From contig JBAXOT010000002.1 in assembly GCA_037133095.1 (NCBI GenBank), forward strand, positions 1-64,000: DNA of 64,000 bases, written 5' to 3'. The translations under genes and the position numbers were made by a program. The DNA is from CAIMZW01 sp037133095 (lineage in GTDB: Bacteria; Actinomycetota; Actinomycetes; Nanopelagicales; Nanopelagicaceae). The notes under the pieces were generated by a model. It was given only the letters and a program-made list of their open reading frames with translations. It searched no databases and was not told the DNA's origin. This document shows, piece after piece, positions 26,091-33,362 of the stretch. How positions within the stretch are numbered: the stretch's first letter is position 1; each line of letters opens with the position of its first letter.

Positions 26091-26596
26091 AAAACCCAAA
26101 TCCAGATCCAACCGCGAGATATCAAATTCCTGTCTGGAATCAAGATGTGAAGTTCTATGAAGATTACGAGGTCGGCGAGACCGATAGGTCGATCCGGCGC
26201 ACGATTTCCGAAGGTGAAGTAATGCTCTTTAGCTCGCTGCTCCTAGATCTTCATCCGTATGTTGCTGATGACAAGTGGGCGAGGGAAGAGGGGCTCTTCA
26301 AAAAGCGGATTGTGCCGGGTGCGCTGGTGTTCAGCTATGGCATGGGCTTATTTGCGCACAACAATGTCAACACATTTAGTTACGGCTATGACCGACTTCG
26401 GTTTATCAGGCCAGTTTTTATTGGTGACACTATTTATGCGATGCGCACTTTGCTGGAGAAGACGCCTAAATATGAAAATATGGGTCTTTTCAAAGTTAGC
26501 TATGAGGTATTCCGAGCCGACGATGAGGAGTTGGTTCTTTACACGGAACATTTGCAGACTGTTCTTTACCGCACCACACAGGCCGAGAATCAATAG
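26087..26596 (+). CDS. MaoC-family hydratase/dehydratase, second copy
   Basis: A 169-residue hot-dog protein. DLHPYVADD takes the place of the usual D-x-N/H-P-x-H active-site segment, and IVPGALVFSYGMGLF and FSYGYDRLRFIRPVFIGDTI follow. The usual active-site His of the first segment seems to be replaced, whereas the first copy at 22534 keeps HHMD. The two may form a heterodimer in which one subunit is catalytic. It overlaps the CoA-transferase by 4 bases and precedes the Gfo/Idh gene by 11 bases. Confidence 0.83.
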   Translation: MKNPNPDPTARYQIPVWNQDVKFYEDYEVGETDRSIRRTISEGEVMLFSSLLLDLHPYVADDKWAREEGLFKKRIVPGALVFSYGMGLFAHNNVNTFSYGYDRLRFIRPVFIGDTIYAMRTLLEKTPKYENMGLFKVSYEVFRADDEELVLYTEHLQTVLYRTTQAENQ

Positions 26597-26607
26597 GAGG
26601 TTTGATT

Positions 26608-27684
26608 ATGATTGACATCTTTTCCGAGGTCTCCAAGTTTTGCGACCTGACAATTCCGCAAGCCAACAAAGTTCCGATTGCGATTATCGGCGCCGGAGGA
26701 ATTGTCGACGGGGCCCACCTGCCGGCCTATGAAAAGGCTGGTCTTGAGGTTATTGGAATTACTGATGTCGATCTTACGAAGGCCAAAGATGTCGCCGAAC
26801 GCCACGGGATTCGGAAGGTATATGCCTCCATTGACGAACTCTTGGCCGATCCGGCCCCAGTGGTTATTGATATTGCGGTACCAGCCGCGGCCCAGCCAGA
26901 GATTTTTCTTAAAGTAGCCAATGCTGGGCGAAACATCCTGGCTCAGAAACCTATGGCGACCACGGTCGCTGATGGCATTCGAATGGCGGAAGCGGTTAAA
27001 AGTAATGGCATTGTGGCCGGCGTCAATCACCAACTTCGCTTTGAGGAGGGTATGGCGGCTGCCTTTAAGATGGTGGACCTTGGCTGGGTCGGAACCGTGA
27101 CAAACATGACCTTCAACGTAAATTTAGTGACCCCTTGGGAGATGTGGCCTTGGGCAAAAGATCTCGAGCGGCTGGAGATCATGTTGCACTCGATTCATTA
27201 TCACGATGTGATGCGCTGGTTCTTGGGGGACCCTAAGACCGTTTTCTGTGCGGCTGGGCGCACTAAAGATCAATTTCCTGATGGTGAAACTCGAACTATT
27301 TCTACCTACGTCTATGAAAATGGCGTCACCGGATTGGTTCATGCCAATCACATTAATCGTGGCGGCGATAATTATGCGCAATACCGCATCGATGGCGACA
27401 AAGGATCAATCCGCGGAACGATGGGGTTGTTGTATGACTATCCAGTCGGTCGAGTCGATACCCTCGAAGTTAACTCTTCTCTCGTTCCAACTGATGGTTG
27501 GACACCCTATCCAGTTACTACTCGATGGTTCCCTGATGCCTTCATTGGCACGATGGGATCGGTCATGAACGCGATAGCAACTGGATCTACGGTCAGATCC
27601 TCAGTTTCCGAAACTGTCGGCACATTGAAATTAGTTGCGGCGCTTTATGAATCTATGGACTCAGGATTGGCAGTGAATCTCTAA
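26608..27684 (+). CDS. Gfo/Idh/MocA-family NAD(P)-dependent oxidoreductase
   Basis: A 358-residue sugar-type dehydrogenase. The Rossmann part has IAIIGAGGIVDGAHLPAY near residue 25, and the usual EKP motif is AQKP (catalytic Lys retained). The second domain carries HSIHYHDVMRWF with the likely catalytic His. The family oxidises hydroxyl groups of sugars, cyclitols or sugar acids. A TTG at 26602 is in frame, but AGGAGG at 26595-26600 is better spaced for the ATG at 26608. It ends the 14-gene run and overlaps the convergent FAH-family gene by 4 bases. Confidence 0.87.
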   Translation: MIDIFSEVSKFCDLTIPQANKVPIAIIGAGGIVDGAHLPAYEKAGLEVIGITDVDLTKAKDVAERHGIRKVYASIDELLADPAPVVIDIAVPAAAQPEIFLKVANAGRNILAQKPMATTVADGIRMAEAVKSNGIVAGVNHQLRFEEGMAAAFKMVDLGWVGTVTNMTFNVNLVTPWEMWPWAKDLERLEIMLHSIHYHDVMRWFLGDPKTVFCAAGRTKDQFPDGETRTISTYVYENGVTGLVHANHINRGGDNYAQYRIDGDKGSIRGTMGLLYDYPVGRVDTLEVNSSLVPTDGWTPYPVTTRWFPDAFIGTMGSVMNAIATGSTVRSSVSETVGTLKLVAALYESMDSGLAVNL

Positions 27685-28529
27685 GCCTGGTAATCAATTA
27701 CTTGGTTGGAAATCTCACCAATTCCTTCAATGCCAGAGCGGATGACTTGGCCAGCCTTTAAGTATCTGGTTGGTTTGTACCCCATACCAACGCCACTTGG
27801 CGTGCCGGTATTGATGACATCGCCTGGGAAAAGTTCCATGAATTGGCTGATGTACCAAACAATATGATGAATTCCAAAGAGCAGATCGCTGGTTCGGGAA
27901 TCTTGACGCATCTCACCATCGACGCTGCACCATAATCGCAAGTCATGTGGATTGATTTCATCGGGGGTAACAATCACCGGACCCATAGGGTTGTAATTGG
28001 GGAAGGACTTTCCCTTGACCCATTGGCCAGAACGCTCTAACTGCCAATGGCGCTCGCTAATGTCTTGCGAGATGGAGTAACCCAATATGTAATTGGCGGA
28101 TTCGCTGGCATCTTTGAGATAGAGCGCGCGCTTTCCAATAACAATTGCCAATTCGACTTCGTAATCGGTGGCAGTGCTGCCAGGTGGGATTACCACATCG
28201 TCATTTGGACCAATAAAAGAATCTGGTGCTTTCATAAAGACGACAGGTTCGGGGGAGGCCGTCGCATTTGATTCGGCGATGTGTTTTAAATAATTAAGAC
28301 CAACGCAGATCAACTTCGTCGGACGTTGTACTGGTGCCCCGATCCGTTGCGCGGAGAGTGGGGTGCTCGGCAAACCTTCGATTCCATGAGCGGAAACGCG
28401 ATCCAGCGCTCCAGCCTCCAGGCTCTCGCGGCTCCAATCGGAGATGATGGAATCTACAAAAATCGCATCTTCTCCCACCACAACTACTGGGCGTTCGTGA
28501 CCGACTGCTCCGACTCGTGCGATTTTCAT
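27681..28529 (-). CDS. fumarylacetoacetase-family hydrolase, probable 2,4-diketo-3-deoxy-L-fuconate hydrolase
   Basis: A 282-residue enzyme of the FAH family. The C-terminal fold holds the metal ligands in DYEVELAIVIG (E-x-E) and the later Asp in GYSISQDISERHWQLERSGQ; the segment QLERSGQWVKGKSF and PGDVINTGTPSGVGMG are the pattern seen in diketo-deoxy-fuconate hydrolases. These split 2,4-diketo-3-deoxy-L-fuconate into pyruvate and L-lactate. The neighbouring L-lactate-dehydrogenase-like gene, 15 bases upstream in the same operon, fits this product exactly. Acylpyruvase activity is the alternative. Confidence 0.85.
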   Translation of the reverse strand: MKIARVGAVGHERPVVVVGEDAIFVDSIISDWSRESLEAGALDRVSAHGIEGLPSTPLSAQRIGAPVQRPTKLICVGLNYLKHIAESNATASPEPVVFMKAPDSFIGPNDDVVIPPGSTATDYEVELAIVIGKRALYLKDASESANYILGYSISQDISERHWQLERSGQWVKGKSFPNYNPMGPVIVTPDEINPHDLRLWCSVDGEMRQDSRTSDLLFGIHHIVWYISQFMELFPGDVINTGTPSGVGMGYKPTRYLKAGQVIRSGIEGIGEISNQVIDYQA

Positions 28530-28544
28530 GGTGATTTCCTTTAG

Positions 28545-29801
28545 CTAGCGGGGTAAATGTCCAAGACCCTGGTGGGTGGCGAGAATGCGGACGTGCTTTG
28601 GTTCGAGCTCATCAAGCGTCTCTACTCCAAGCAATTTCATGGTTCGGATCATTTGAGTTTGTAGGATCGTTAGAGCCCGCTCTACTCCTTCTTGGCCACC
28701 AGCCATTAAGCCGTAGAGATATGCGCGGCCGATATAAGTAAATTGGGCACCGAGCGCGATGGCGGCCAAAATGTCGCCGCCGTGCATGATGCCAGTATCG
28801 AGATGCACTTCTAAGTCGGAGGGAAGTTCTCTCCTTACTTCACTGAGAAGATGAAGTGGGACTGGAGCTCGATCGAGTTGGCGCCCACCGTGGTTGGAAA
28901 TAAGAACCGCATCCACTCCGTAATCGGCGCAGCGCTTGGCATCTTCCAACGTCTGAATCCCTTTGATGGTGAGAGTTCCCTGCCACTGCTCTCGAATCCA
29001 CTTCAAATCTTCAAAGGTCATCGTTGGATCAAACATGTAATCCAATAATTCGCCAACGGTGCCATTCCAACTTTTCATTGAGGCGAAGGTGATGGCTGGG
29101 GTCGTAAGAAAGTTCCACCACCATTCCGGCCTGGGCGCTGCATCTAGAATCGTCTTTGCTGACAACTTTGGCGGTACGGTCAAACCGTTTCGGTAATCGC
29201 GCATTCGGTAGCCAGATGCTGGAACATCGACTGTCAACATTAAATTTTTTACGCCAGCTTTTTGGGCTCGCTCCACCAGAGCCATACTTCCTTCGCGATC
29301 TTTCCACATGTATAACTGGAACCAGTTACTGCCATTGGGGCTGGATGCAACGACATCTTCAATGGTCGTAGTCCCCAAGGTAGACAAAGTGAAGGGAATG
29401 CCAAATTTCGCCGCGGCCCTGGCGCCGGCAATTTCACCTTCAGAGTGCATCATCCGAGTGAAACCGGTCGGGGCAATGCCGACGGGAAGTGAAAAATTTT
29501 CGCCCAAAGTGCTGCGCTTGGTTGATGCCAACGAAACATCGTGCAGAATATTCGGGCGAAATTCCAGGTCAAGAAAGGCCTGGCGGGCACGCTCAAGAGT
29601 CACTTCAGATTCAGCAGCACCGTCGGTGTAATCGAATGGACCAGTTGGAGTCCGTCTTTTCGCAATTGCACGAAGATCCCAAATGGTGAGGGCCTTCTCC
29701 AGCCGAGAGTTACGGGTTCCAAAGCCAGGGAGTCCGAATTGAAGCAGCGGGGAGAGTTCAGACCATTTTGGAAATTGGCGTTTAACGTTGGGATTGCTCA
29801 C
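28545..29801 (-). CDS. FMN-dependent alpha-hydroxy-acid dehydrogenase, probable L-lactate dehydrogenase
   Basis: A 418-residue member of the LldD/glycolate oxidase family. FMN and substrate residues can be seen in GIAPTGFTRMMH, FQLYMWKDR, LTVDVPASGYRMRD, TIKGIQ and VLISNHGGRQLDRAP (catalytic His and Arg), ending in an FMN-phosphate loop HLDTGIMHGGDI. It oxidises L-lactate to pyruvate and passes electrons to the quinone pool or oxygen. The start is GTG after GAGAGGAG. The operator at 29831-29848 lies over its -10 region, so it is predicted to be co-regulated with the fucose genes. Confidence 0.88.
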   Translation of the reverse strand: MSNPNVKRQFPKWSELSPLLQFGLPGFGTRNSRLEKALTIWDLRAIAKRRTPTGPFDYTDGAAESEVTLERARQAFLDLEFRPNILHDVSLASTKRSTLGENFSLPVGIAPTGFTRMMHSEGEIAGARAAAKFGIPFTLSTLGTTTIEDVVASSPNGSNWFQLYMWKDREGSMALVERAQKAGVKNLMLTVDVPASGYRMRDYRNGLTVPPKLSAKTILDAAPRPEWWWNFLTTPAITFASMKSWNGTVGELLDYMFDPTMTFEDLKWIREQWQGTLTIKGIQTLEDAKRCADYGVDAVLISNHGGRQLDRAPVPLHLLSEVRRELPSDLEVHLDTGIMHGGDILAAIALGAQFTYIGRAYLYGLMAGGQEGVERALTILQTQMIRTMKLLGVETLDELEPKHVRILATHQGLGHLPR

Positions 29802-29830
29802 GCGGAACGGGCTCCTCTCGAAGGTACCCC

Positions 29831-29848
29831 AAAATCATATACGATTTT
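29831..29848. promoter_or_regulatory. predicted GntR operator 4
   Basis: AAAATCATATACGATTTT has 6-base inverted arms (AAAATC/GATTTT) around TATA. On the minus strand it overlaps a TATGAT -10 element for the LldD-like/FAH operon. It lies inside the gap between that operon and the esterase gene at 29867. Confidence 0.65.
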
Positions 29849-29866
29849 CACACCTGTCGGATATGA

Positions 29867-30805
29867 CTAGATCTGCCGATCAAGGAGGGCGTTGATTTCG
29901 TCAACAGCATCTTGCTGTGCTCGAACTGCTTCACCTGTCACTGCCGCCATAGTCATAAAGCCATGAATCATTCCGGCATATTCGCGGTAGATCGTAAGTA
30001 CCCCATCTTGCTTTAGTAATTGAGCGTAGTTATAGCCATCGTCGAGGAGCGGATCGAATTCCGCCGTGACAACGATGGTAGGTGGTAGACCGAGAAAGTT
30101 CGCCGCCTTGATAGGAACCGCATAAGGGTTCTCTTGATCAGCGGGACGTTGTAGGTATGCCTGCCAGAACCACTTCATCGAGGCAGTAGTGAGGCCATAT
30201 CCCACACCATTTTCCTCGGCGCTGGCGTAGCCCATTTCATAGTCATTGCAGGGGTACAAAAGAAGTTGGAAGGCAAGATCAATCTCATCTTCATCTCTGG
30301 CCTTCAGTGCCACAGCGGCCGCCAGATTTGCACCAGCGCTGTCGCCACCAACACCGATCTGCTTGCTATCTATTCCGAGATTCGTCGCGTTGGCTACTAC
30401 CCATTCGAGCGTCGCATAACAATCATCATAGGGGATGGGGAAGGCATGCTCCGGGGCTTTCTGATAGCCAACCGCGATAACGATGAATTGACCCTTGTTA
30501 GCAAAAGATCGAAGTTCTTGTTCATAAATATCCAACGTGTTTAATACCCAGCCACCACCATGGAAGAAGACCATCGCCGGCAAAGGGCCGCGCGCATGAG
30601 GTCGATAAATTCGAATCGGCAGGTCCGAAGTCGGTCCCGCAATATATTGATGGTCGACTTGATAAATTTTTTCGGGAGTGCCTGACAACGCGACTCGACC
30701 CATTCGATTCCTACGATGAACCGCAACCGGTGCTTGCCAGAGTTCTGGCGCAACGATTGATTTCAGCCCTTCGAGGTATTGCGAAATTTCTGGAGTTAGG
30801 GCCAT
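29867..30805 (-). CDS. alpha/beta hydrolase, hormone-sensitive-lipase family, second copy
   Basis: A 312-residue cytoplasmic esterase with HGGGWV, GDSAGAN (nucleophile Ser), an Asp in EFDPLLDD and the His in MIHGF. It is clearly related to the protein at 20475-21404, sharing the blocks YQKAPEH-FPIP--DCY, IG-GGDSAG-NLA-AVALK and NPYAVP. The two are thus paralogs on opposite sides of the same catabolic region. It lies 13 bases after the xylulokinase stop, probably in the same transcript. Confidence 0.87.
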   Translation of the reverse strand: MALTPEISQYLEGLKSIVAPELWQAPVAVHRRNRMGRVALSGTPEKIYQVDHQYIAGPTSDLPIRIYRPHARGPLPAMVFFHGGGWVLNTLDIYEQELRSFANKGQFIVIAVGYQKAPEHAFPIPYDDCYATLEWVVANATNLGIDSKQIGVGGDSAGANLAAAVALKARDEDEIDLAFQLLLYPCNDYEMGYASAEENGVGYGLTTASMKWFWQAYLQRPADQENPYAVPIKAANFLGLPPTIVVTAEFDPLLDDGYNYAQLLKQDGVLTIYREYAGMIHGFMTMAAVTGEAVRAQQDAVDEINALLDRQI

Positions 30806-30818
30806 CTCTTATTACTCC

Positions 30819-32246
30819 TTACCAATGAACAGTTCGATCTCGAAGCTGTCGATATTTGACGAGCACTTCTGGCGTGGCTGGGCTCTGGAAAGCCGCCGTG
30901 TGACCACCAAACCATTGTGGCGCAGTTTCGCCACCGAGGAGCGCCCATGCTGCTTGGCGAGCCGCGCCATCGGCGACATATTCACCAGGGGGCGGCAGAA
31001 CTACTTTGCGACCAAATAATGAGGAGGCAATCTGTCCAACTGCGGGATTCTTGGCGGCCCCACCAATTAGCAGAATTCGTTGCACGTCAACCCCTAGATT
31101 GACCAGCGATTCGACGGCATCGACCAGTCCGCAGATCATTCCTTCAATCATCGCTCGGGCGATGTTCTCACGGTGCGAATTGGCTAGATTCATGCCTGCA
31201 AACACTCCGGTTGCTTCGGGGCGATTAGGAGTTCGTTCGCCTTCAAAATACGGCAGCAAGGTCAACCCCTGGGCGCCGGGTTCGCAAGCCAGCGCAAGTT
31301 CGCCGAGTCGATCATGATCCACACCCAGGATTCGTTCCGCAGCATCGAGAATACGGGCCGCGTTTAACGTACAAACTAACGGGAGAAAATTTCCGGTTGC
31401 ATCGGCGAAGCCAGCCACTTCGCCCGTTCGATCTTGGGTGGAGGTTGCCGATACGGCGAAGGCGGTGCCGCTTGTCCCAAGGGAGACGACAACATCGCCA
31501 GGCCCTGCGCCAACCCCGAGTGCCGCCGCCGCGTTGTCGCCACTGCCGGCGCCGATAGGAATGCCAGATTCCGTGATGCCACCAAATTCAGTCGGCCCCA
31601 CAATTCGGGGCAGAATAATGTTTCGATCATTTCGCAGCGCGAGCGCCAAAATGTCTCTGCGATAGCCATCAGAGACCGGGTCAAAATAGCCGGTTCCTGA
31701 GGCATCGCCACGGTCTGTGAAGAGATCACCAAGATCTGTGCTTCCAGTCAACTTCCAAGAGAGCCAATCATGAGGCAGTGCAATAGCGGCCACCTGGGCC
31801 GCATTTTCTGGCTCATGATCCGCTAACCAGCGAACTTTGCTGGCCGTGAACGAAGCAACCAAAACCGAACCAACAGCGCTCGCCATGGCCTCATCGCCAC
31901 CGATTTCATTATTCAGGTCCCTGGCCGCTTGTGCGGAGCGGGTGTCATTCCAGAGCAGGGCTGGCCGAATGACATTGCCTAGCGCATCCAGAACCACCAT
32001 GCCATGTTGTTGGCCACCGATGGAGATTGCACTTACGTCAGCCAAGCCTCCAGCAAGTGCGATGGCTTCCTGGAGAGCGCGCCACCAAAATTCTGGGTCA
32101 ACTTCGGTGCCAGTCGGATGAGGGGCTCGACCTTCGCGAACTAATTCGCCCGTCTGGGCATCTCGAATGACGACTTTGACCGATTGAGTGGAGGAATCGA
32201 CTCCTGCAACGTAAGGCATTAGGTGAGGGTAGACTCTGGACGTCAT
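30819..32246 (-). CDS. xylB: FGGY-family sugar kinase, probable xylulokinase
   Basis: A 475-residue kinase. VAGVDSSTQSVKVVIRD gives the N-terminal phosphate loop, ISIGGQQHGMVVLD and LLWNDTRSAQAA are xylulokinase-type blocks, LGTSGTAFAV is the second phosphate motif and ILLIGGAAKNP the adenosine motif. It phosphorylates D-xylulose, feeding the pentose phosphate path. Two starts are possible: 32246 and the ATG at 32219, which gives the usual MPYVAGVDSS N-terminus. Neither has a ribosome site. The gene is divergent from pfk with a 49-base gap. No xylose isomerase is present in the window, so another ketose cannot be ruled out. Confidence 0.85.
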   Translation of the reverse strand: MTSRVYPHLMPYVAGVDSSTQSVKVVIRDAQTGELVREGRAPHPTGTEVDPEFWWRALQEAIALAGGLADVSAISIGGQQHGMVVLDALGNVIRPALLWNDTRSAQAARDLNNEIGGDEAMASAVGSVLVASFTASKVRWLADHEPENAAQVAAIALPHDWLSWKLTGSTDLGDLFTDRGDASGTGYFDPVSDGYRRDILALALRNDRNIILPRIVGPTEFGGITESGIPIGAGSGDNAAAALGVGAGPGDVVVSLGTSGTAFAVSATSTQDRTGEVAGFADATGNFLPLVCTLNAARILDAAERILGVDHDRLGELALACEPGAQGLTLLPYFEGERTPNRPEATGVFAGMNLANSHRENIARAMIEGMICGLVDAVESLVNLGVDVQRILLIGGAAKNPAVGQIASSLFGRKVVLPPPGEYVADGAARQAAWALLGGETAPQWFGGHTAAFQSPATPEVLVKYRQLRDRTVHW

Positions 32247-32295
32247 CGTTGACCATTCAAATGCTAAATTTTTTAGTTCTCATCTGGAGTTAATT

Positions 32296-33321
32296 ATGCG
32301 TATTGGTGTTCTTACCGGCGGCGGCGACTGCCCTGGCTTAAATGCGGTCATTCGCGCCGTTGTTCGCAAAGGCGTTAAGGAATATGGCTACGAATTTGTC
32401 GGCTTTCGCGATGGTTGGCGAGGACCTTTGGAAGGTCTCACTATGCCGCTGGATTTGGCTGCGACTCGTGGAATTTTGCCAAAAGGTGGAACCATTTTGG
32501 GTTCTTCCCGCACTAACCCCTTTAAAATTGAAAATGGCGTAGAACGCATCAAAGAGAATCTCGCCAAAATGAATATCGATGCTTTAATTGCTATTGGTGG
32601 CGAAGACACCTTGGGTGTGGCAACTAAGTTGGATTCCCTCGGAGTCAAAGTAGTCGGCGTTCCAAAGACCATTGATAATGATTTGAACAATACGGATTAC
32701 ACATTCGGTTTTGATACCTCCGTCAATATTGCGGTAGAAGCGATTGATCGCCTTCACACCACCGCCGAGTCACACCATCGAGCACTTATTGTCGAGGTTA
32801 TGGGTCGCCATGCAGGCTGGATTGCACTGCACGCTGGTATTGCCGGTGGTGCCGCCTGCATCCTCATCCCGGAGATCAAGTTCTCCTTGGATCAGGTATG
32901 CAAGTGGGTTGAATCCCGATTTGAATCTTCATATGCCCCCATCATCGTTATTGCTGAAGGCGCGATTCCACAAGATGGTGACATGGTCGTAAAAGATCAG
33001 ACGCTTGATTCCTTTGGCCATGTGAAGTTGTCGGGTATTGGCGAGTGGCTGGCCGGCGCCATTGAAGAGCGCACCGGAAAAGAAGCTCGAACCTCGGTTT
33101 TAGGTCATATCCAACGTGGTGGCTCACCAACAGCTTTTGACCGCGTTCTTGCAACTCGCTTCGGACTTTCGGCGATCACAGCTGTTCATGAAGGCGATTT
33201 CGGAAAGATGGTTGCTTTGCACGGAACCAAGATTGACCGAGTTCCATTGGCATCGGCTACGGAAAAGTTGAAGTTAGTTGACCCAGCACTCTATGCAGAA
33301 GCGGAGATCTTCTTCGGGTAA
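32296..33321 (+). CDS. pfkA: 6-phosphofructokinase, pyrophosphate-dependent type
   Basis: A 341-residue group III phosphofructokinase. The residues that decide the phosphoryl donor are clear: GGEDT puts Asp at position 104 and PKTIDND puts Lys at position 124. ATP enzymes have Gly at both places, while the PPi-dependent enzyme of Amycolatopsis methanolica has Asp104 and Lys124. Other active-site blocks are GGGDCPGLN, TIDND and EVMGRHAGW. It would phosphorylate fructose 6-phosphate reversibly with PPi. CTGGAGT lies upstream of the ATG. The gene stands alone between xylB (divergent) and the DAHP synthase gene. Confidence 0.92.
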   Translation: MRIGVLTGGGDCPGLNAVIRAVVRKGVKEYGYEFVGFRDGWRGPLEGLTMPLDLAATRGILPKGGTILGSSRTNPFKIENGVERIKENLAKMNIDALIAIGGEDTLGVATKLDSLGVKVVGVPKTIDNDLNNTDYTFGFDTSVNIAVEAIDRLHTTAESHHRALIVEVMGRHAGWIALHAGIAGGAACILIPEIKFSLDQVCKWVESRFESSYAPIIVIAEGAIPQDGDMVVKDQTLDSFGHVKLSGIGEWLAGAIEERTGKEARTSVLGHIQRGGSPTAFDRVLATRFGLSAITAVHEGDFGKMVALHGTKIDRVPLASATEKLKLVDPALYAEAEIFFG

Positions 33322-33362
33322 TTGGTCTCCTCCTGGAGTCCAACTTCCCTACGATAAATACT

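Noticed and set aside
33322..33362. Possible terminator after the phosphofructokinase gene
   Set aside because: CTCCTGGAG is a short palindrome, but there is no stable stem followed by a T-run.
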